A stretch of DNA of 64,000 nucleotides from Nematostella vectensis. Its lineage: Eukaryota; Cnidaria; Anthozoa; Actiniaria; Edwardsiidae. Below, in pieces: positions 26,468-39,500 of the stretch. The number at the start of each line of letters is the position of its first letter. The first letter of the stretch is position 1. The stretch covers positions 12,531,665 through 12,595,664 of the forward strand of contig NC_064048.1 of NCBI RefSeq assembly GCF_932526225.1, written 5' to 3'. The notes under the pieces are model-generated. The model was not told the DNA's origin, did no database searches, and was given only the letters and a program-made list of their open reading frames with translations. A program made the position numbers and the translations under genes.

Positions 26468-27511
26468 TTTCTAGGCCGTACACATCTATTTCAGGTACAC
26501 AGCTATTAAAGGTTGTCAGCGAAAACGGCGAATGGCAATTGCCAAATGGCAGTTCTACGCCTGAAACGTGTTTATGGGTAGCAATTATTTGTAAAAATGA
26601 AGGTGATAAATAAACTTAAGCGATATCAGAACCAAATATGAATTATATTAAATGGATAGCCGTATATTGTATTTATATTTTCAAGAATTTGGAGCAAATA
26701 TTTTGGGATCCATGGGAACTTTCGTAGAACTGCCACATTTGCCGTTTGCACTGACGTTTTTTTTTAAATATGCGAATCAATGCGTCAAATAAAGGGACCC
26801 AATGACAGCCCCTCCCCCCGTGTGCCGTTATTATGAGCAGGTGACCATAGACGTCAGCTGCTATCTTGTCGCCATAGCAATATCGCTAATAAAAAAGCAT
26901 CCATTTCCATCGGTTTATTTCGGAAAAATGCCGTGGATATTTCCGAATGAATTTGACGAATGATTTACAAAACTTTGATTTTTGACTGTCCATTTTAACA
27001 CTTTATCTCGTAATTTGTTTAAAAAAAGTAACTTATGTGCGGTTGACATGTGCTTACAAAATCTGAACAAATTTTCAATATGCAGACACGTGACTCTCTT
27101 GATCGTTAATTGGCCACGCAACCATAACAAGACACGTGACTCTCTTTTGATTGTTGATTGCCACGCAACTATATATAGACTCGTGACCCACTTTTCATCA
27201 CTGATTGGCCAGACAACTATATTTAAACACGACTCTCTAGACCGTTGATTGACCGCGCAACCATTTAAAGACACGAATTTCTTTCTTGATCGTTGATTGG
27301 CTAGAGCCACACAAGATGGGTCACGTGTTTTTGTTTCGTGATCTTCCATTTAAAATACTTTAGAACCTGTGTAAAAAAACAGACAGCAACTTGTTTAGGT
27401 TTTGGAAATCGTCGGTGAGTGTTCGTGGAATTTAGATATATAGACATAAAAACAGGAACACTTTTCAGGGATAAAAATCTCACCTAGATTAAGGATGGCA
27501 GTGTAACCATG
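26468..27511. other. Erlin 3' flank with degenerate CACGTG/ATTGG repeat
   Basis: Downstream of the erlin stop codon. From about 27085 to 27310 a ~50-60-base degenerate unit occurs about five times. Each copy carries a form of cacgtgactctctt followed by a form of gttgattggccacgcaac. No coding potential was recognised. Confidence 0.55.
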
Positions 27512-30500
27512 TTATTTCTTGTTGGACTTAGTGATCTTGGATACGCTGTCGGAGTCTAGGAAGACGCTAGGTATACTTGGACCAAAGTACACCTTCGTGT
27601 TGGTCGCGATGGCTTTGTATTTTTCCAACTCCAGAAACTCTTTGCTTAGTTTGATCTAAAAGCAGAGTAAAATAACACATTTGTACCATCTCAAAAAACC
27701 GTATCAGTGCGAAGAGCAAATGGCAGTTCTACAACAGAAAGGTGCTGAGTCACTAGTGTTATTTAGCGGGACCAAACACTTTTTTCATACAAGGCTCGCA
27801 CGCTTGGAACATTTTAGAAACTAATACATGCTTATAGAACATGCTAGAAATGGCTTTTTTTTTACTTAGGATCGTTGTCCTGTTTGCTACAAAGGAGGGG
27901 ACGTTGGGGTTTAAGGTATTGCGGTATTGGCCTTTTTGTTTTGTACGATGCGGTAAAACAGCAAAAAAAAAATGCGGTGATGCAGTAATTCAAAACACTT
28001 CGAAATGCGAGATTTTGCTTGTTAAACTGCGGTATTGCGGTAAAAAAAAATAAAATGCTTGCGGTGTTGCGGTGTTAATTTGTCCTGCGGTGCGCGGGAT
28101 TTGGCCGTGGTACGGGATGATCTAGCGGGAAACATGGGAAATGTCGGGGTGTCGCGCATGCTCTTCAAACCTCGTCCTTCTGTGCGGTATGCGAAATTTC
28201 CGATTTTTTCAGCGCTATTGCGGTATCCCACCCCCTCCTAGAAAATGTTAGAACTATCACTAAGCAATTTGAATGATGTAATGTTTCTATTAATAGTAGC
28301 AACACTATAAGGAGCTCGCTCGTGAATTAAATAGCTACGTGGGTGAGACAGCATGGCAACATCACGTGACCAGCTAGCCCAAGATCACGTGATCGGCAAG
28401 TCGCGTGTTGATTGGCTCACCTTGTTGGACTCAGCAGTCTTCTGGGCGATGTAAAAGTCAGCGTCTGCTCTTGCTTTCATTCGCGCGAGATGCGTCTCAT
28501 CTACAAGCACATAAGTGTTTTTAAAATATCAATCAACCACCTCTTTGTTATTGCTTTTAACTGGAAATACAACGGTTTACTTGCAAGAAATCTTTAACAC
28601 ACTCGTTCACGATTGATATGTGATAAGTAATTAAACTTGATTAAAAGTATCTCTTTTCTTTGCTTGAATTAGCCGATGGAAATGGATTCTTTGAATGACT
28701 CGTCATTGAGCGGGGGCGTAAAATGGCGCCGTGATTGACCTTCTCTAAAGGGGCTCCCTCGATAGTTTTTTTTTTGTGGGCCACAGTTACTAAATAATCC
28801 GCCAATACAGAAGAGAACAAATATAGCCTGAAGAATCCAGGTTAGTAGGGAATGGATTATTAATAGCAACTCGCCACTCTTGTCGAATGAAAGCTTCTTG
28901 TTGAATGAATGAAGTCAAAACTCGTATTTTATTGTTCTGAAGAAGTTAAAAAGCGTGTTATTTTATTCATTATAGTATTAATTGGTTTTCTACCCAAATT
29001 ACTTGTTGCATCATGTAAAGAGACATGCCAACTCGCCACCACTAATGGTTTGACCGGACACCTCAACACTCACCGTCGATGACGTCTTGGCTGTCTAGGA
29101 GCGAATAAATTAATAACACTCACCGTCGATGACTTCTGGGCTGTCTAGGAGCGAATGAATTAATAACACTCACCGTCGATGACTTCTGGGCTGTCTAGGA
29201 GCGAATGAATTAATAACACTCACCGTCGATGACTTCTCGGCTGTCTAGGAACGAATGAATTAATAACACTCACCGTCGATGACTTCTGGGCTGTCTAGGA
29301 GCGAATGGATTAATAACACTCACCATCGATGACTTCTGGGCTGTCTATGAGCGAATGAATTAATAACACTCACCGTCTATGACTTCTGGGCTGTCTAGGA
29401 GCGAATGAATTAATAACACTCACCGTCGATGACTTCTGGGCTGTCTAGGAGCGAATGAATTAATAACACTCACCGTCGATGACTTCTGGGCTGTCTAGGA
29501 GCGAATGAATTAATAACACTCACCGTCGATGACTTCTCGGCTGTCTAGGAACGAATGAATTAATAACACTCACCGTCGATGACTTCTGGGCTGTCTAGGA
29601 GCCAATAAATTAATAACACTCACCATCGATGACTTCTGGGCTGTCTATGAGCGAATGAATTAATAACACTCACCGTCGATGACTTCTGGGCTGTCTAGGA
29701 GCGAATGAATTAATAACACTCACCGTCGATGACTTCTGGGCTGTCTAGGAGCGAATGAATTAATAACACTCACCGTCGATGACTTCTGGGCTGTCTAGGA
29801 ACGAATGAATTAATAACACTCACCGTCGATGACTTCTGGGCTGTCTAGGAGCCAATAAATTAATAACACTCACCATCGATGACTTCTGGGCTGTCTATGA
29901 GCGAATGAATTAATAACACTCACCATCGATGACTTCTGGGCTGTCTAGGAGCGAATGGATTAATAACACTCACCATCGATGACTTCTGGGCTGTCTATGA
30001 GCGAATGAATTAATAACACTCACCGTCGATGACTTCTGGGCTGTCTAGGAGCGAATGAATTAATAACACTCACCGTCGATGACTTCTGGGCTGTCTAGGA
30101 GCGAATGAATTAATAACACTCACCGTCGATGACTTCTGGGCTGTCTAGGAACGAATGAATTAATAACACTCACCGTCGATGACTTCTGGGCTGTCTAGGA
30201 GCCAATAAATTAATAACACTCACCATCGATGACTTCTGGGCTGTCTATGAGCGAATGAATTAATAACACTCACCGTCGATGACTTCTGGGCTGTCTAGGA
30301 GCGAATGAATTAATAACACTCACCGTCGATGACTTCTGGGCTGTCTAGGAGCGAATGAATTAATAACACCCACCGTCGATAACTTCTCGGCTGTCTAGGA
30401 GCGAATGAATTAATAACACTCACCGTCGATGACTTCTGGGCTGTCTAGGAGCGAATAAATTAATAACACTCACCATCGATGACTTCTGGGCTGTCTATGA

Positions 30501-33500
30501 GCGAATGAATTAATAACACTCACCGTCGATGACTTCTGGGCTGTCTAGGAGCGAATAAATTAACAACACTCACCGTCGGTGACTTCTGGGCTGTCTAGGA
30601 GCGAATAGATTAATATAATACTCACCGTCGGCGACTTCTGGGCTGTCTAGGAACGAAAGGAATAATATAATACTCACCGTTGGTGACTTCTGGACTGTCT
30701 AGGAGCGAATGAATTAATAACACTCACCGTATGTGACTTCTGGGCTGTCTATGAACGAGTGGATTATTATAACACTCACCGTCGATGACTGACATCTTCT
30801 TCATGCTTTCTTTTTCCATAATCTTCTGCTGGTATTGTATCTTGGATACCTGAGATTGTTTCTCGGCCTCTTTCAGGAGAAAATAAAGAAATATAATATA
30901 AGAGTATCGAATAAATGACACATTTAGTGCCGCTTTCAGTGGCAGATGCATGATAAGTAAGAGATTCAAGGCTGGTTAGACCAGATTGTAAAACCAATGC
31001 AAGGCACGCCTCGAAATACTTCGGCGAGTCCAAAAGCTATGAGAATCTATGGGAATTAATTGGTTTTGGTGGTATGATGACTATGCGCTATTCCTAAACG
31101 AGAAATGGATTTGAATTCTCCTCGGCGGTCAGTCATTGAAGGTCTAGCCGATAAGCAAGCAAATAGGGCGGTCATGCCTTAGATGTTAAGCCGATAAGCA
31201 AGCAAAGAGGGCCGAGCATGGTCGTTATATGGACGGTTATATGCAAATTAAAGATTTAAATGTTCAAAATGATAACAAAACAATGTGGCACAAGTGTCGA
31301 AAGAACCATCTAAAAACAAAGTTGTATACAATATTTTACCAATTGCAATCGAAAGCATTGCAATAGCTTTCCCAAATCAACAGATGAAAATGGATACAAT
31401 ACAATGCAATACAATGAGCTTTTTTTCACGAGGGTTGCATGCTTTCTCACACTTGGTATTCTGCTTGGATGACAATGTGGCGTCTGACAGACCCTTTTGG
31501 AGTAAGTACGCTGCTGCTTTGTCTCCTATTATCTTTGTTCTACAAAGGTTCTTCTCGTTCTTTGTGTCGAGGTGCGGATATTGTTCATTTGCCCAATCAA
31601 ATTGCAGCTTGTAAGAGCTGCGTACTGACCCCTCTTTTGAGGAGTGTTAATGTTTATCAACCCACCAATAATAGCCTTTTTACGCTCCGTCTCTGCCTCT
31701 TTCTCTATCACCCTTTGCTTCTGATTCGCGATCAACAGTTTGGTTTTCTCTCCTTCCCTGGAACAGAGGGTATTCATGTTAGAGTCAATCAGTATAGAAT
31801 GCCGTTTATTGTTATTGTTCACATGCAAAATGCAATGGTTCATTAGGTTTCAGAAAAACGTCCACGATTAAATAAAAGCATCTCAGTAGTCCAGTCAGCC
31901 TGTGGTTTTAGGTGGAAATAATTGCAATAGAATTTTTCTCAGCGGATTTTGAACAAGTGATACAACCTAGTTAACATAAGAAAAAGTCCCCAAAAATCCC
32001 TTTGGTGGGACGTCCTGAAATATGTGATTTGTCCATTTTGGAGCAGAACCACAGGGTACCCGCGTTGCTAAAACGGAAAATAATTTAAAATTCACGTCTT
32101 TATCAGTTCCATTTAAGCGCTATTGATCAAAGTTGAACAAAGACACATTTTGGAGATGGAAAAAAAATTGCCCCTGTTTTATATCATTTTAAAAATATTC
32201 CAAAAACCATAGGGAACCCGCGTCGAAAACATACAAAAAATTTAAATTTAGAAATAAATGCGATGCAAATGCAAATCGAATTGCAGCACCAGAAGATGAA
32301 CCAAGAAGAAGATCAAAAAGAATAGTCTAGAATGTAGTGCGGCGTGTGGAGAGTGTTCAGACTCGTCACAAATGGGGACTTGCGCTAAGAGATCAAGAGA
32401 CCTCTCTGGGTGGCAAATGAAAAAAAAAAAAAATCAGAAATGACTGTGCCCGTCACACCAGAGAACGACGAAACAATAAAATCTTTATAAGAACTAAACC
32501 CTTTATAATAAAAAAATATGTATTTTTTCGTGAGTGCTGAATAAGTGGCTTTTTGCAGTTAGTTGTCCGCTTAATGCCTGGGCTTGCGCTAGTTTGCCAC
32601 CCAAACAGTATTTTCGCGAATTTGCCGATGGAAATAGATTGTATGAGTGACTGCGTAATGTAAATGAGCAGCTGACATAACTTACATTATCTCATAGTTT
32701 CGCCGTATGGTCTCTGGAATCTTGGGCTTTGTTACACGGACAGCCTATAAAATGTAACATAGTGTTATAAAATGTATTACCATGTAATATGATGCAATAC
32801 AATTATTCGCTGAATTTCGGCACAAAATTGTCAACACACCAAGAGTTTGAAGCCGATTTTACATTAAGGACAATAAATCTAAATAAATTTTAACAAAGAT
32901 GCCGTTTTAGTGTAAAGCTCAATAATTTCAGGTGCAAAAACCCAAGATTTTATAGTAATTTCACAAATATACTTATTATTCCAAGTTTTAGCGGTGAATA
33001 CTAGAGATAGCGAACCAATCAGAGTACACGTTCTTATGAAGTTCTCGCAAAGTATATACGAAAATGTAGTACAACATTATAACAGTATAATGTTAAAAAA
33101 AGAGCATTCATTTTTAAATTACAGTACTTAGTCGCTACTAGTACATTCCCCACCAAATACTAAACATAGAACAACCCTACTGCATAATTAAACATTATTG
33201 GACGAGATTTTAGTGATATGGAATGATCAATGTTGAGACAAGCGGACTCAGGCAAAGCCAGAGGCCGAGACTGATTTGATTTGGCAAGACATTGTTTATT
33301 TCAGAAAAATTGCGATAGCTATTCCCGATTTGCACAAAGGCTGCATCTTTTCACAATCGAATCTTCTTCAAAGATGCATTGCGCATGAGGAATCACTTAT
33401 CTGCCAGCTGATAATTCACTTGAACCCTCATATTGCATTATTCTCAAAATAAAGTGCTCTCAGCCAATCAGGATCAACATTACTTACATGAACGGTAAGT

Positions 33501-36500
33501 CCTGGAGCCATCTTCACCAGATCACTTTGAAGTGCTGTCTTAAGATTTTCATCAATTTGATCTATGAAAATAAATAAAAAATATATAAACGTTTATGATT
33601 GTCCACCAAAAACTGGTACTTAACTCAGACTTCTTCAGGGTAGACTAAAAAAACTATTTAAAAATGGTACTAAACTCATTAATAAGACTTCTTCAGGGTA
33701 GACTAAAAAAAACTATGTGAAATGATAGTATTGCTAATCGATGAAATGTTTTTAAGCAAAAAGCCCAAATTGCATATGAAACAGAAATAACAGGGAAACT
33801 ACATGCAATGGCTATAGCAATGAACCAAAACACGCAAACAAACATCGCATATGTTATTCCATGCTCACAATATTTTCTTCCCTGCATTTCAACACAGTTT
33901 GTTTTATCATAGCACATCAAACACGGGCACAGTTAGAAGAAGGTAAAAGAAAATATGAAAACATGAAGTATTGGTAAAACAGTTGAGGAATGTTTTGGGA
34001 TGCTTAAGGAGTCCACGAATATGTCAAATGTTAATTGCTTAAAAAAAGTTGTAGGGTCTTTTTTGTACACTGACCTTTTGGGGATTAGGAATTCGTTTTA
34101 GTATTAATTAGTGACCTTAGTCCTGCTGTCAACATATTAGTTTTTAAATATGTAAAGTTTATATTTCAGCACATTTGCTTATCGTCACATGGTGTCAGGT
34201 CCAATTCTTGTATAATTTAAGGGGTTTCCTGTGGTACTATTCGTTGAAGATAGAGGTGGGGGGTCCTCCCTTCCTCTCTCCCAGGCCCCGGCTCCTTCTT
34301 GATCACGCCACAGGAGTCTGATAGCGATAAAAGCCCCCTTTCCCAAAACACTTGTGACGCCTGTGGGGGAGGCGACCTGTGTGCTATAATCCTGTCTTCT
34401 GACAGGAGATAAAATATATATTAACAGTTAGCTTACCAAACAAATCGATGTATACCTCTTGTAGAGTATGTACACTGCAAAACTGGAGAAAATGAGAGTG
34501 ATTAGTAAAAAGCAAATGACCGAGCAATTAAGAGCCCCAATATAATGACCACTAAGGCACAAATACTGTGGTGTACAGCCTTAAATTTGCTTAGTGGGAC
34601 CTTGATAATTAGGGCAATCTCTTCACCTAAAAATACTGTTCTTATTAACAGTTGTCCTTCAACCATTGAACTTTTGAGGGTTGAGTGGTGTAATGTATGT
34701 TACTATCACCAATGTGTCGCAATGCATTTTGGGAATAAAGTAAATTCCAATATGGCGACTCATACACAACATCACAAGTGGGGGGGGGGGGGGGGCTTTT
34801 TTTGGGAGGGAAATGTGTGTCCTACAGGTCTAAAAAAATTGCCTGCATCGTTTGGTCCAATGAAAAACTTGCAACTGCATAAAAAATATCCTGTGTGCCA
34901 GCAGCAGCTAATCCAAAAAAAAACACAACAAAAAAATCCTCCCTCAATAGTTAGATGGTCTACCCCTTTCTGTCTTCGGGACTTTAACATGTGCTCTATA
35001 TTTACACAGTTTAAGCTTAACTTATATTGGTCAAACACTTAGAAAAAATTGATTTTAAGAGTTGAGAGAACACCACACCCCAACTCTGGCCCTGGGGGCT
35101 TTAGGGACTTATAACGCAAATGTGTGTGGCAATTATTGGATTTTAGTTGCAAACCTCATATTCCAGTCCACAGGGTGGTATCTAGGTCAGAAGTGCACAC
35201 TTGCATGGACCCCTTAAATAACTTTGTGTCAGAAATTACCTAGAATTTACCACATGCTGGCACATGTTCTACACTCATCTTTTTTAAATATCATACTTTT
35301 CTCAAGTATGTGCTAGAATAAACAATAATTATTTTCAGATACTCTAATCCAGTCAAATACTTGAAACAAATTAAACTTTACAGTTGCATTTAAACAAATA
35401 TTTAGGTACATGCCTAGGTTCCAATGCATATAAGATATTATCTGGTTAAACTCACGGTTCTCATGGTGTCCACCCTTCTTCTGTAGGTACACGCCTAGGT
35501 TCAGTGTATATAAGATATTACCTGGTTAAACTAATGGTGTCTACCCTTCTTCTGTAGGTACACGCCTAGGTTCAGTGTATATAAGATATTACCTGGTTAA
35601 ACTCATGGTGTCCACCCTTCTTCTGTAGGTACACGCCTAGGTTCAGTGTATATAAGATATTACCTGGTTAAACTCATGGTGTCCACCCTTCTTCTGTAGG
35701 TACACGCCTAGGTTCAGTGTATATAAGATATTATCTGGTTAAACTCATGGTGTCCACTCTTCTTCTGTAGGTACACGCCTAGGTTCAGTGTATATAAGAT
35801 ATTACCTGGTTAAACTAATGGTGTCTACCCTTCTTCTGTAGGTACACGCCTAGGTTCAGTGTATATAAGATATTACCTGGTTAAACTCATGGTGTCCACC
35901 CTTCTTCTGTAGGTACACTCCTAGGTTCAGTGTATAATAAGATATTACGTGGTTAAACTCATGGTGTCCACCCTTCTTCTGTAGGTACACGCCTAGGTTC
36001 AGTGTATATAAGATATTACCTGGTTAAACTCATGGTGTCCACCCTTCTTCTGTAGGTACATGCCTAGGTTCAGTGTATATAAGACATTACCTGGTTAAAC
36101 TCATGGTGTCCACCCTTCTTCTGTAGGTACACGCCTAGGTTCAGTGTATATAAGATATTACCTGGTTAAACTCATGGTGTCCACCCTTCTTCTGTAGGTA
36201 CACGCCTAGGTTCAGTGTATATAAGATATTACCTGGTTAAACTCATGGTGTCCACCCTTCTTCTGTAGGTACACGCCTAGGTTCAGTGTATATAAGATAT
36301 TACCTGGTTAAACTCATGGTGTCCACCCTTCTTCTGTAGGAACACGCCTAGGTTCAGTGTATATAAGATATTACCTGGTTAAACTCATGGTGTCCACCCT
36401 TCTTCTATAGGTACACGCCTAGGTTCAGTGTATAATAAGATATTACCTGGTTAAACTAATGGTGTCCACCCTTCTTCTGTAGGTACACGCCTAGGTTCAG

Positions 36501-39500
36501 TGTATAATAAGATATTACCTGGTTAAACTCATGGTGTCCACCCTTCTTCTGTAGGTACACGCCTAGGTTCAGTGTATATAAGATATTACCTGGTTAAACT
36601 CATGGTGTCCACCCTTCTTCTGTAGGTACACGCCTAGGTTCAGTGTATATAAGATATTACCTGGTTAAACTCATGGTGTCCACCCTTCTTCTATAGGTAC
36701 ACGCCTAGGTTCAGCGTATATAAGATATTACCTGGTTAAACTCATGGTGTCCACCCTTCTTCTGTAGGTACACGCCTAGGTTCAGTGTATATAAGATATT
36801 ACCTGGTTAAACTCATGGTGTCCACCCTTCTTCTATAGGTACACGCCTAGGTTCAGCGTATATAAGATATTACCTGGTTAAACTCATGGTGTCCACCCTT
36901 CTTCTGTAGGTACACGCCTAGGTTCAGTGTATATAAGACATTACCTGGTTAAACTCATGGTGTCCACCCTTCTTCTGTAGGTACACGCCTAGGTTCAGTG
37001 TATATAAGATATTACCTGGTTAAACTCATGGTGTCCACCCTTCTTCTGTAGGTACACGCCTAGGTTCAGTGTATATAAGATATTACCTGGTTAAACTCAT
37101 GGTGTCCACCCTTCTTCTGTAGGTACACGCCTAGGTTCAGTGTATATAAGATATTATCTGGTTAAACTCATGGTGTCCACCCTTCTTCTGTAGGTACATG
37201 CCTAGGTTCAGTGTATAATAAGATATTACCTGGTTAAACTCATGGTGTCCACCCTTCTTCTGTAGGTACATGCCTAGGTTCAGTGTATATAAGATATTAC
37301 CTGGTTAAACTCATGGTGTCCACCCTTCTTCTGTAGGTACACGCCTAGGTTCAGTGTATATAAGATATTACCTGGTTAAACTCATGGTGTCCACCCTTCT
37401 TCTGTAGGTACACGCCTAGGTTCAGTGTATAATAAGATATTACCTGGTTAAACTCATGGTGTCCACCCTTCTTCTGTAGGTACACACCTAGGTTCAGTGC
37501 ATATAAGATATTACCTGGTTAAACTCATGGTGTCCACCCTTCTTCTGTAGGTACACACCTAGGTTCAGTGTATATAAGATATTACCTGGTTAAACTCATG
37601 GTGTCCACCCTTCTTCTGTAGGTACACGCCTAGGTTCAGTGTATAATAAGATATTACCTGGTTAAACTCATGGTGTCCACCCTTCTTCTGTAGGTACATG
37701 CCTAGGTTCAGTGTATATAAGATATTACCTGGTTAAACTCATAATAATAATAATAATAATAATGCTCGTTTATTTCAACCGTTTGCAGTTCTTTTACAAC
37801 TGAATTACCGGTAGGGTCAGCTAACTACAAAATACATTACACCATACATAATTCATAATAACATTAAATCCCCAGCATATTGCGCTGAGACGAATTTGGA
37901 AAAACGGTCCGTGCGACCCGGAACCACACTATGTGAGCGCTTAGCTCTTAGGGAGTATGGCGAGTTGGAGAATATAAGTCTGCTTGACACTAGGGGGTAT
38001 AAGACGCTCCCCTGTTTGATATTGCTTATGAATTTTCTGCACACATTGTGACGCCGCGCCTCTAAAGAAGACAAGCATGCGCGTTCGAGGGCGTCCTCGT
38101 AGCTAAGGCCACTACCGAAAATTATTCCTAGAGATCTTTTTTGAATTCTTTCTAAGGCAGCACATAGGTATTGCGGAAGGTTGGAAAAGACAACGCAGGC
38201 ATACTCTAAGATGGACCTTATAAGAGAACAGTACACAGACACTAAATCCCTTTCTGAGACACCACATGATTTTAGTTTTCTGAGTGCATAGAGACGACGG
38301 TTTGACTTTTTGATCACATAGTCACAGTGCGATGACCAACTAAGGTCCGAAGAGATATACACACCGAGAAGCTTGAAACTGGTGACTGACTCAATAACGG
38401 AACCGCCGATAAGACATCATGGTGTCCACCCTTCTTCTGTAGGTACACGCCTAGGTTCAGTGTATATAAGATATTACCTTGTTAAACTCATGGTGTCCAC
38501 CCTTCTTCTGTAGGTACACGCCTAGGTTCAGTGTATAATAAGATATTACCTGGTTAAACTCATGGTGTCCACCCTTCTTCTGTAGGTACACACCTAGGTT
38601 CAGTGCATATAAGATATTACCTGGTTAAACTCATGGTGTCCACCCTTCTTCTGTAGGTACACACCTAGGTTCAGTGTATATAAGATATTACCTGGTTAAA
38701 CTCATGGTGTCCACCCTTCTTCTGTAGGTACACGCCTAGGTTCAGTGTATATAAGATATTATCTGGTTAAACTCATGGTGTCCACCCTTCTTCTGTAGGT
38801 ACACGCCTAGGTTCAGTGTATAATAAGATATTACGTGGTTAAACTCATGGTGTCCACCCTTCTTCTGTAGGTACACGCCTAGGTTCAGCGTATATAAGAT
38901 ATTACCTTGTTAAACTCATGGTGTCCACCCTTCTTCTGTAGGTACACTCCTAGGTTCAGTGTATAATAAGATATTACGTGGTTAAACTCATGGTATCCAC
39001 CCTTCTTCTGTAGGTACACGCCTAGGTTCAGTGTATATAAGATATTACCTGGTTAAACTCATGGTGTCCACCCTTCTTCTGTAGGTACATGCCTAGGTTC
39101 AGTGTATATAAGACATTACCTGGTTAAGTTCATGGTGAACTTTGTTAAAGATAAGTGCCTTGTCGTAATCCGCAGTATAGTTCTTTACTATCTCATATAC
39201 TACAAAATAAAAGACAGCAATTCAAATCACTTTCACAGCATGAGCACTGGGATCCAATAACTCTGATATAAACAGAACTTGTTACAACGTTTTTGCAAGA
39301 AATATGGTATGGTAACATAATATGATGGAAATGGATTCTTTATAGGCCTTTATATTATACTAGGATAATAAATGGGGACAAGCACAGACCTTTTAAATAC
39401 CCCCTAGATAAACCATGTTAACATCTAAGACCCAAGAAACACTGTATCAGATATCTTTGGCAGGAATGTCTGGAGTTGTTAAGAATCAGTCTTACCATGG

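Noticed and set aside
24662-26509. 615-codon open frame of repeated MHVIAVS
   Set aside because: It is the automatic translation of a stop-free 21-base satellite; there is no start context, splice structure or non-repeat domain.
31100-31260. Possible tRNA-derived SINE or tRNA near a duplicated gccgataagcaagcaaa motif
   Set aside because: No A/B box pair or cloverleaf could be recognised; only a short duplicated segment.
29060-39119. Regularly spaced direct repeats resembling a CRISPR array
   Set aside because: Units are contiguous with no unique spacers, and the host is an animal; they are minisatellites.
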